NCBI RefSeq assembly: GCF_009720385.1 | Contig: NZ_WARX01000006.1 | Location: 248,001-312,000, forward strand | DNA: 64,000 nucleotides | From: Catellatospora vulcania | Lineage (GTDB): Bacteria > Actinomycetota > Actinomycetes > Mycobacteriales > Micromonosporaceae | Reading direction: 5' to 3' | Shown here: positions 27,094-34,068 of the stretch, piece by piece | How positions within the stretch are numbered: the first letter of the stretch is position 1 | Layout: every line of letters starts with the position of its first letter | Position numbers and translations under genes: made by a program | Notes under the pieces: model-generated | What the model was told of the DNA's origin: nothing | Seen by the model: the letters and a program-made list of their open reading frames with translations, nothing else | Database searches by the model: none

Positions 27094-28034
27094 GCGCTAA
27101 CGGCAGCAAGATCCTCGCGTTCGGGCACTACCAGCCGTCGCGCGTCGTGACCAACGACGACCTGGCGCAGATGGTCGACACCAACGACGAGTGGATCCAG
27201 TCCCGCGTCGGCATCAAGGAGCGGCGCATCGCCGACACCGAGACCGTCGCCGACATGGCCGGGTTCGCCGCGGAGAAGGCGCTGGCCGCGTCCGGCCTGA
27301 CCGCCGCCGACATCGACCTGGTGATCGTGGCGACCTGCTCCTCGATCGACCGCAGCCCGAACGTGGCCTGCCGGGTCGCCGACAAGCTCGGCATCGCCGG
27401 CGCGGCCGCGTTCGACCTGAACACCGCCTGCTCGGGCTTCTCGTACGCGCTGGCCAACGCCGACCACGCCATCCGCGCGGGAGCCGCCAAGCACGCGCTG
27501 GTGATCGGCGCGGAGAAGCTGTCGCAGATCACCGACTGGTCCGACCGGAGCACCTGCGTGATCTTCGCCGACGGCGCGGGCGCGGCGGTCCTCTCCGGCA
27601 CCGCCGAGGGCGAGGAGCCCGGCGTCGGCCCCGTGGTCTGGGGCAGCGAGCCCAGCGACGCGATCGCCATCGAGGGCTGGCAGCCCTACATCGTGCAGGA
27701 GGGCCAGAAGGTCTTCCGCTGGGCCACCGGCACCGCGCCCCAGGTCGCCCTGGCGGCCTGCGAGAAGGCCGGCGTCGCCCCGGGCGACCTGGGCGGCTTC
27801 GTGCCCCACCAGGCGAACCTGCGCATCATCGAGCCGCTGGCCCGCAAGATCGGCGTGGACCCGGCGGTGCTCTCCCGCGACATCGTGGAGTCGGGCAACA
27901 CCTCGGCCGCGAGCATCCCGCTGGCGCTGTCCAAGATGATCGAACGCGGCGAGGTGAAGTCCGGCTCGCCGGTGCTCCTCGTCGGTTTCGGCGGCGGCCT
28001 GACCTACGCCGGTCAGGTAGTCCGCTGCCCCTGA
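27090..28034 (+). CDS. fabH: Beta-ketoacyl-ACP synthase III
   Basis: 314 residues, ATG overlapping the fabD stop. It condenses a starter acyl-CoA with malonyl-ACP to begin each chain; actinomycete enzymes commonly accept branched starters, but specificity cannot be read here. The catalytic triad is visible: Cys in NTACSGFSYAL (~113), His in VPHQANLRI (~245), Asn in ESGNTSAASIP (~275). N-terminal TNDEWIQSRVGIKERRIA is a family signature. The acpP gene follows after 58 bases with its own ribosome site (GGGAAACC region). Confidence 0.97.
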   Translation: MSANGSKILAFGHYQPSRVVTNDDLAQMVDTNDEWIQSRVGIKERRIADTETVADMAGFAAEKALAASGLTAADIDLVIVATCSSIDRSPNVACRVADKLGIAGAAAFDLNTACSGFSYALANADHAIRAGAAKHALVIGAEKLSQITDWSDRSTCVIFADGAGAAVLSGTAEGEEPGVGPVVWGSEPSDAIAIEGWQPYIVQEGQKVFRWATGTAPQVALAACEKAGVAPGDLGGFVPHQANLRIIEPLARKIGVDPAVLSRDIVESGNTSAASIPLALSKMIERGEVKSGSPVLLVGFGGGLTYAGQVVRCP

Positions 28035-28092
28035 GCCCCACCCCTGGCTTGAATCCATCTGAGTTCCACCAACCGAAGGGAAACCAAGTTCC

Positions 28093-28335
28093 ATGGCTAC
28101 GCGCGAAGAGGTCGTCACCGGCCTGGCCGAGATCCTCGAAGAGGTCGCCGGCGTGAACCCCGACGACGTCTCCGAGGAGAAGTCGTTCACCGAGGACCTC
28201 GACGTCGACTCGCTCTCCATGGTCGAGGTCGTCGTGGCCGCCGAGGAGAAGTTCGGCGCGAAGATCCCGGACGACGAGGTCCAGAACCTGAAGACCGTCG
28301 GCGACGCTGTCTCCTTCATCGTCGCCAACTCCTGA
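28093..28335 (+). CDS. acpP: Acyl carrier protein
   Basis: 80 residues, acidic, ATG start. The phosphopantetheine attachment site is the serine of DVDSLSMVEVV (~residue 40), in the usual D-S-L context. It carries growing acyl chains between FabD, FabH, FabF and the reductive enzymes. Length and acidity are typical. It lies inside the fab block, 16 bases before fabF. Confidence 0.98.
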   Translation: MATREEVVTGLAEILEEVAGVNPDDVSEEKSFTEDLDVDSLSMVEVVVAAEEKFGAKIPDDEVQNLKTVGDAVSFIVANS

Positions 28336-28351
28336 AGTTGCGAGATTTGAC

Positions 28352-29578
28352 GTGACCAAGCCTGACGTTGTCGTCACCGGTCTCGGCGCCACCACCCCGC
28401 TCGGCGGGGACGTGGCGTCGACCTGGGACGCGATGCTGGCGGGCCGCTCCGGGGTCAGCAAGCTGACCCAGGAGTGGGCCGATCAGCTGACAGTGAAGAT
28501 CGCCGCCCAGCTGGCGGTGGAGCCGAGCGAGGTCATCGACCGCGTGCGGCTGCGCAAGCTGGACCGCTCCGAGGCCGTGGCGCTCATCGCCGCCGCCGAG
28601 GCGTGGGCCGACGCCGGCCTGGCCGACGCCGGCCTCGACAAAGAGCGGCTCGGCGTGGTTGTCGGCTCCGGCATCGGCGGCGCACAGACCCTGCTGGCCC
28701 AGGACGACATCCTGGAAGCCTCCGGCGCACGGCGGGTCAGCCCGCACACGGTGCCGATGCTGATGCCGAACGGTCCGGCCGCCTTCGTCGGCCTGGAGTA
28801 CGGCGCGCAGGCCGGCGTACACGCGCCGACCAGCGCGTGCGCCACCGGCGCGGAAGCGGTCGCCTGGGGTCTGGACATGATCCGGTCCGGCCGCGCCGAC
28901 GTCGTCATCGCCGGTGGCACCGAGGCCGTCATCCACCCCCTGCCGATCGCCGGTTTCGCCTCGATGCGCGCCATGTCGACGCGCAACGACGACCCGGAGA
29001 AGGCCTCCCGTCCGTGGGACAAGGGCCGTGACGGCTTCGTCCTGGGCGAGGGCGCCGGCATCCTGATCCTGGAGCGGGCGGACCACGCCGCGGCTCGCGG
29101 CGCGCGGATCTACGCGCGTCTCGCCGGCGCGGGCATGACCTCCGACGGGTACGACATCGTGCAGCCGCACCCCGAGGGCACGGGCGCGGCCCGGGCCATC
29201 GCGAAGGCACTGCGCGACGCCGACCTGGCCAAGGCCGACGTCGTGCACGTCAACGCCCACGCGACGTCGACCCCGGTCGGCGACATCGCGGAGATCGCGG
29301 CGCTGCGGTCGGCGCTGGGTGACCACCCGGTGCTGACGGCGACCAAGTCGATGACCGGGCACCTGCTCGGCGCGGCGGGCGCGCTGGAGTCGATCGCGAC
29401 GATCCTGGCGATCCGCGACAGCGTCGTGCCGCCGACGATCAACCTCGACGACCCCGACGACGCCCTGACCATGGATGTGGCGGCGCACAAGGCCCGCCCC
29501 CTCCAGATCGCGGCCGCGCTGAACAACTCGTTCGGCTTCGGCGGGCACAACGTGGCCCTGCTGTTCACGCGGCCGTGA
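28352..29578 (+). CDS. fabF: Beta-ketoacyl-ACP synthase II
   Basis: 408 residues, GTG start, weak ribosome site, closely behind acpP. It elongates acyl-ACP with malonyl-ACP. The Cys-His-His triad is visible: TSACATGAEAVAWG (~164), VNAHATSTPVGD (~300) and KSMTGHLLGAAG (~335). The C-terminal NNSFGFGGHN is a family mark. Length is normal. A hairpin terminator follows at 29619-29652, so the carboxyltransferase gene behind it may be partly uncoupled. Confidence 0.97.
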   Translation: MTKPDVVVTGLGATTPLGGDVASTWDAMLAGRSGVSKLTQEWADQLTVKIAAQLAVEPSEVIDRVRLRKLDRSEAVALIAAAEAWADAGLADAGLDKERLGVVVGSGIGGAQTLLAQDDILEASGARRVSPHTVPMLMPNGPAAFVGLEYGAQAGVHAPTSACATGAEAVAWGLDMIRSGRADVVIAGGTEAVIHPLPIAGFASMRAMSTRNDDPEKASRPWDKGRDGFVLGEGAGILILERADHAAARGARIYARLAGAGMTSDGYDIVQPHPEGTGAARAIAKALRDADLAKADVVHVNAHATSTPVGDIAEIAALRSALGDHPVLTATKSMTGHLLGAAGALESIATILAIRDSVVPPTINLDDPDDALTMDVAAHKARPLQIAAALNNSFGFGGHNVALLFTRP

Positions 29579-29618
29579 GCCGGGTCGCCGACCCGATCGC
29601 TTCCCGGCCGTAGCCAGG

Positions 29619-29652
29619 CGACGCCCAGGTGCCACCAGGCGCCTGGGCGTCG
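29619..29652. terminator. fabF terminator with T-rich tail
   Basis: 15-base arms (29619-29633 and 29638-29652) with one mismatch (wobble), followed by TTTCGTTTTC. One of the few hairpins in the window with a T-rich tail, so intrinsic termination or attenuation is likely between fabF and the carboxyltransferase gene. Confidence 0.85.
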
Positions 29653-29685
29653 TTTCGTTTTCCCGCCCCGCCCAAGGAGACCCGA

Positions 29686-31095
29686 ATGACCACGATCTCG
29701 GCAGCGGTCGGCGGGGACGTCGACCATCGCGACCCGCTGGTGCGGTTACGCGCCCTGTTCGACCAGGGCACGGTGCGTACCCTGCACGGCGCGGACGACT
29801 CGGGAGTGCTTGCCGCGCGCGGCGAGATCGACGGCATGCCCGCGGTCGCGTTCGCCACCGACGCCACCCGGATGGGCGGCGCGCTGGGGGCCGAGGGCTG
29901 CGAACACATCGTGGACGTCATCGACACCGCGGTCCGCGAGCGGATCCCCGTCGTCGGCCTGTGGCACTCCGGCGGCGCCCGCCTGGCCGAGGGCGTCGTC
30001 GCCCTGGACGGGGTGGGCCAGGTCTTCGCGGCGATGGTGCGGGCCTCCGGCCGGGTGCCGCAGATCTCCGTCGTGCTCGGCCCTGCGGCCGGCGGTGCTG
30101 CGTACGGGCCGGCGCTGACCGACATCGTGATCATGAGTAGTGCCGGCCGGATCTTCGTCACCGGGCCCGAGGTCGTCCGCTCCGTCACCGGCGAGCAGGT
30201 CGACATGGAGAGCCTGGGCGGCCCCGACGCGCACGGCCGCCGCTCCGGCGTCGTCCACATCACCTGCAAGGACGACGCCGCCGCCGTCGCCGAGGCGCGC
30301 AGGCTGGCCCGGCTGCTCGGCCGGCAGGGCCGCCTGTCCCCCGCCGACGTCGCCGACGACCGGGACCTCGGCGCGTCGATGCCGGAGCAGGCCAACCGGG
30401 CGTACGACGTAAAGCCCGTCGTCAAGGCGCTGCTCGACGAGCCCGGCGTGGAGCTGCACGCCAAGTGGGCCCCGAACGTGGTGACCGTCCTGGGCCGCTT
30501 CGCCGGACGCACCGTCGGCGTCGTGGCCAACAACCCGCTGCGCCTGGGCGGCTGCCTCGACTCGGCCGCCGCCGAGAAGGCCGCCCGCTTCGTGCGCATG
30601 TGCGACTCGCTCGGCGTGCCCCTGATCGTGCTGGTGGACGTGCCCGGTTACCTGCCCGGCCTCGGCCAGGAGTGGGACGGCGTGGTGCGCCGCGGCGCGA
30701 AGCTGCTGCACGCGTTCGCCGAGGCGGTCGTGCCACGGGTGACCCTGGTGACCCGCAAGGCGTACGGCGGGGCGTACATCGCGATGAACTCCCGCGCGCT
30801 CGGCGCGAGTGCCGTGTTCGCCTGGCCGAACGCCGAGGTCGCCGTCATGGGCGCGGGCGCGGCCGTGAACATCCTGCACCGCAGGAAGCTCGCCGCGGCC
30901 CCCGCCGACGAGCGTGAGGCGCTGCGCCTCCGGCTGGTCGAGGACCAGGCCCGCATCGCAGGCGGCGTGAACCGCGCCCTGGAGATCGGCGTCGTCGACG
31001 ACGTCATCAAACCCGCCGAATCCCGCAAACGCATCGCCGACGCCCTCGCCGCCGCCCCCACCGCCCGCGGCGCCCACGGCAACATCCCCCTCTGA
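29686..31095 (+). CDS. Acyl-CoA carboxylase carboxyltransferase (AccD6-like)
   Basis: 469 residues from the ATG at 29686, with AAGGAG 6 bases upstream. Carboxyltransferase domain in two halves: GLWHSGGARLAEGVVAL with GPAAGGAAYGPAL (oxyanion glycines), and LVDVPGYLPGLGQEWDGVVRRGAK with YGGAYIAMNSRALG. It transfers carboxyl from biotin to acetyl- or propionyl-CoA, supplying malonyl- or methylmalonyl-CoA to the FAS-II genes in front of it. Size (~470) and position after fabF match accD6 of mycobacteria; the biotin carrier/carboxylase alpha subunit must be encoded elsewhere. It ends before a family C hairpin in a convergent gap. Confidence 0.9.
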   Translation: MTTISAAVGGDVDHRDPLVRLRALFDQGTVRTLHGADDSGVLAARGEIDGMPAVAFATDATRMGGALGAEGCEHIVDVIDTAVRERIPVVGLWHSGGARLAEGVVALDGVGQVFAAMVRASGRVPQISVVLGPAAGGAAYGPALTDIVIMSSAGRIFVTGPEVVRSVTGEQVDMESLGGPDAHGRRSGVVHITCKDDAAAVAEARRLARLLGRQGRLSPADVADDRDLGASMPEQANRAYDVKPVVKALLDEPGVELHAKWAPNVVTVLGRFAGRTVGVVANNPLRLGGCLDSAAAEKAARFVRMCDSLGVPLIVLVDVPGYLPGLGQEWDGVVRRGAKLLHAFAEAVVPRVTLVTRKAYGGAYIAMNSRALGASAVFAWPNAEVAVMGAGAAVNILHRRKLAAAPADEREALRLRLVEDQARIAGGVNRALEIGVVDDVIKPAESRKRIADALAAAPTARGAHGNIPL

Positions 31096-31158
31096 CCCCA
31101 CCCCGCCACACCCTCGCCCGCCCCCGGTCGCCCCGCCCGACCCCGCCCGCCCCCGGTC

Positions 31159-31219
31159 GCAACTCTTAAAGAGTCGCGGCCTCTGGACTTCCCCGAGGCC
31201 GCGAGTCTTTAAGAGTTGC
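31159..31219. repeat. Family C hairpin, copy 1 (61 nt)
   Basis: Arms 31158-31183 and 31195-31220 pair over 26 bases with one mismatch. The left arm contains the palindrome ACTCTT-A-AAGAGT and the right arm its near copy, centres 42 nt apart. Convergent gap between the accD6-like and acyltransferase genes. Other copies: 42583, 46635, 63697. Confidence 0.92.
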
Positions 31220-31297
31220 GCCAGGTGGGGCCGCCGGGTCTGCGGCGGGTGGGGGTGGGCGGATCGGCGGGTGGGGGTGGGTCGGTGGGGCGGTGGG

Positions 31298-33406
31298 TCA
31301 GGGGGTGGGGAGGCGGTCGGTGAGGACGGGGGCGAGCAGGGCGGCGAAGGTGGCTGTCAGGTGGCTGTTGTCCTTGTAGACCAGGACGTTGCCGATGACG
31401 ACGGGGCACTTGGCGGCGGTGCACATCCACGGAAGCGGGTCGATGACGGTGACGCCGTCCAGGCCCGCCGCCTCGGCGACCAGGGCCCGGCGGCGGCCGT
31501 CGCCGATCGCGGCCTGGGTCGGCCGGTGGCAGGCGTCCAGCTTGCTCAGGTGGCTCGACACGCACTCCGGGGCGTCCCCGGCGGGCCAGGCGGTGTCGCT
31601 GATCAGCACCTGCTTCAGGCCGGGCTGCGCGAGCCGGGAGAAGGTCTTGCGCCACGCCGAGGCCCAGCCGGTGGCCTGGTCGGGGCCGACGTCGAGGGCG
31701 TCGCCGTTGCCGTTGGACGACATCACCACCATGGCCGGGTTCAGCGACCGGATGTACTCCACCGCGGCGTCGCGCCAGCGCACGCACTCCTCGTACGGCC
31801 GCTTCAGGTTGGTCATGTAGATCAGGGTGCTCGCGGCCGAGCAGGCCGATTTGGTGACCACGGCCAGCCGCCAGCCGCGCTGCTTGGCGACGGCGTCCAG
31901 TGGCGGGAACCAGTGCCCGGCGTGCGAGTCGCCGAACAGCACCATCGTGGTGCTGCTGTCGGTGTCGCCGTACATGCAGGGTTTGCGCACCTCGGACTCG
32001 CTGAACGCCGGGTCGCAGCCGTCGAGGTAGAGCCGGGGCACGTCCACCTCGGCCTTGTCGACGGACGGGGTGAGGTTGGCGGGCACCGTCGTCGACGCCG
32101 CGCCCGCCGCGACCAGGTTGATCAGCTCACGCTCGGCCCCGGTGGCGTTGGCCAGCGCGGACGCCACGTCGAGCGCCTGGCCGGAGCCGGAGCTGGGCGG
32201 TGGCACGTACACCGGCGCGGCGACGGCGACGGCGGCCAGTGAGGTCGACAGGGCCAGGCCGAGCGCGATGCCGTGCCAGGGGCGGCGGCGCAGCCGGGGC
32301 GCGGAGCGCACCGGGTCCTCGACCTTGACCAGCGTCGTCGCGGCCAGCAGGTACGACAGCCCGGCCAGCACCACCAGGCGGCCGGTGCTCAGCTCGCCGA
32401 ACACGTACGGCCCGACCACCAGCACCGGCCAGTGCCACAGGTACCAGCCGTACGACAGCCGCCCCGTGAGCTGCACCGGGGCCAGGCCCAGCACCCGGGA
32501 GTCGGGACGCGCGCAGCCCGCCCCGAGCACGAGCGCGGTCGCCAGCACGGGCAGCGCGGCGGCGTACCCGGGGAAGGCGGTCTGCTCGGTGAAGGTGAAC
32601 GCGGCCAGCAGGATGCCGGCCAGGCCGACCCACCGCCCGATGATCGCGAGTTGCCCCGGCAGCCGCTCCCAGTGCACGGCCGTCGCCGCGACCAGGCCGC
32701 CGACGGCCAGCTCCCAGGCCCGGGTCTGCATGCCGAAGTACGCCCACGGCGCGGACACGCCGGTCTGCCACACCGACAGCCCGAACGAGACGACCACGAT
32801 CGCGGAGAACAGGGCCAGCACGGTCCGGTGGCGGCGGTGCGGGCGGCGGCGGGTCAGCAGCACGGCCCCGATGAGCAGCAGCGGCCATACGAAGTAGAAC
32901 TGCTCCTCGACGGCGAGGCTCCAGAAGTGCTGCAGTGGCGACGGCGTCTGCGCCGACCCCAGGTAGTCGGTGCCCACGATGGCGAGCCGGTAGTTCATGC
33001 CGTAGAAGGTCGTCGCCAGGGCGTCGCCGGCGATGGCGGCGAAGCGCACCGGCGGCAGCCACAGCCAGGCGACGCCGACGGTCACCGCGGTGACGAAGGT
33101 GGCCGCGGGCAGCAGCCTGATCGCGCGCCGGGCGTAGAACGAGCCGATCGAGATGGTCCCGGTCTTGTCGACCTCGCGCAGCAGGTGTCCGGTGATCAGG
33201 AAGCCGGAGATGACGAAGAAGACGTCCACTCCGACGTAGCCGCCGCTGAGCACCTCCACTCCCGCGTGGAACAGCACCACGACGGTGACCGCCAGGGCGC
33301 GCAGGCCCTCCACGTCGGGCCGGAAGCCGGACCGGGCCTGCTTGCGAGTGGCCGTTGGTGGCGGGACGGCGGACGGGACGGGCGCGCGGGTGTCTGTGAC
33401 GGTCAT
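31298..33406 (-). CDS. Acyltransferase-3 / SGNH fusion, surface glycan O-acyltransferase
   Basis: 702 residues from the ATG at 33406 (MTVTDTRAPVPS), with AGGA ~7 bases upstream; the open frame continues 20 codons further without a better start. N-terminal acyltransferase-3 domain (~30-390) has about ten helices and the conserved RPDVEGLRALAV start, FFVISGFLI and QHFWSLAVEEQFYFVWPLLL. A second, extracytoplasmic SGNH hydrolase-like domain (~460-700) has block I FGDSHAGHW (Ser ~494) and block V DNSHLT (Asp/His ~679-682). This is the OafA/PatB-like arrangement that O-acetylates polysaccharides outside the membrane. It is divergent from the GT2/acyltransferase locus across a 434-base gap. Confidence 0.92.
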   Translation of the reverse strand: MTVTDTRAPVPSAVPPPTATRKQARSGFRPDVEGLRALAVTVVVLFHAGVEVLSGGYVGVDVFFVISGFLITGHLLREVDKTGTISIGSFYARRAIRLLPAATFVTAVTVGVAWLWLPPVRFAAIAGDALATTFYGMNYRLAIVGTDYLGSAQTPSPLQHFWSLAVEEQFYFVWPLLLIGAVLLTRRRPHRRHRTVLALFSAIVVVSFGLSVWQTGVSAPWAYFGMQTRAWELAVGGLVAATAVHWERLPGQLAIIGRWVGLAGILLAAFTFTEQTAFPGYAAALPVLATALVLGAGCARPDSRVLGLAPVQLTGRLSYGWYLWHWPVLVVGPYVFGELSTGRLVVLAGLSYLLAATTLVKVEDPVRSAPRLRRRPWHGIALGLALSTSLAAVAVAAPVYVPPPSSGSGQALDVASALANATGAERELINLVAAGAASTTVPANLTPSVDKAEVDVPRLYLDGCDPAFSESEVRKPCMYGDTDSSTTMVLFGDSHAGHWFPPLDAVAKQRGWRLAVVTKSACSAASTLIYMTNLKRPYEECVRWRDAAVEYIRSLNPAMVVMSSNGNGDALDVGPDQATGWASAWRKTFSRLAQPGLKQVLISDTAWPAGDAPECVSSHLSKLDACHRPTQAAIGDGRRRALVAEAAGLDGVTVIDPLPWMCTAAKCPVVIGNVLVYKDNSHLTATFAALLAPVLTDRLPTP

Positions 33407-33840
33407 CCGGATTCCTGTTCGCGTGCCAGCGCGGCGGCTGGGGGTCGGCGGGCTCACGAGAGGCATCGGGGCACGGCCCGTATCGGATGTGCCCGCAGCG
33501 GCATCCCGGCGAAGATCCGCCCGAACCGGGTAGGCCGACCGGGCAGCCGCTCCCGGCCGCGCGGAGGCGGCGGCGCGACGTTCATTCCCGGGGTAGGAAA
33601 ACCGAGGTCAGCGCAACTTTGACACTCCGGCCGACCGGGCCATGCCCTACGGCACCTCACGTGCTCATTCACCGTTCGGCGGACTAATCCCCCCGGCTGG
33701 TCCTGCCGTCACGGCGTTGCCGCGGGCGGGGCACGCGAGTTGGGGCCGTTAGATTTCCGGTCCACTCCGGATCACTTCGTCCGATCCGGACGGACGTCCG
33801 CTGCGCGCCATCCCCCGGCGCGTTCACAGGGGAGCCCTCG
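33407..33840. other. 434-base gap between divergent surface-glycan genes
   Basis: No convincing gene: short frames on both strands lack ribosome sites and family matches. It must hold the promoters of both flanking transcripts. The notable structure is the paired symmetry at 33766-33800, described separately. The stretch before 33600 is GC-rich and without repeats. Confidence 0.6.
33766..33800. promoter_or_regulatory. Inverted repeat TCCGGATC-N9-GATCCGGA plus adjacent palindrome
   Basis: Perfect 8-bp arms (33766-33773 and 33783-33790) separated by 9 bases, followed directly by the 10-bp palindrome CGGACGTCCG (33791-33800). It lies 41-75 bases upstream of the LPVTG microprotein start, so it is a candidate operator for the GT2/acyltransferase transcript. 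Confidence 0.5.
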
Positions 33841-34068
33841 ATGGCCTTCGGCTCAAGCCAGCACATCCTGCCCGTGACGGGAGTGAGCATGCTGCTCGCG
33901 CCCGGCGTGGTTCTCAAAGTCGTCTCCGCGGCGCTGACCGCGATCCTGGTCGGCATCGTGCTGCTGCGCATGTCCGGCCGGCAGGAGCGGTTCGCGGGCC
34001 GCATCCCGCGCCCGCGCGGCCGGCACCGCGCCCGCCCGGACGGCGGGTGGCGCTCCGATGCGCTCTGA
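33841..34068 (+). CDS. Microprotein with LPVTG motif and one membrane helix
   Basis: 75 residues, ATG start with GGGGAG 6 bases upstream. Only nine residues precede LPVTG (10-14). A hydrophobic helix (~16-42, VVSAALTAILVGIVLLRM) and a basic tail follow (RQERFAGRIPRPRGRHRARP). This is the order of a sortase sorting signal, but there is no signal peptide and no surface domain for it to anchor. It overlaps the next gene by 11 bases, so translation is coupled to the glycan synthase. Possibly a small membrane partner of that enzyme. No sortase gene is in the window. Confidence 0.7.
   Translation: MAFGSSQHILPVTGVSMLLAPGVVLKVVSAALTAILVGIVLLRMSGRQERFAGRIPRPRGRHRARPDGGWRSDAL

Noticed and set aside
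31159-31219. Family C elements as part of a CRISPR array
   Set aside because: Copies are more than 4 kb apart, single and palindromic throughout, with no spacers or cas genes.
33454-33687. Small frames of 66-72 codons in the 434-base gap
   Set aside because: No ribosome sites, no recognisable composition or motif; they overlap each other on opposite strands.
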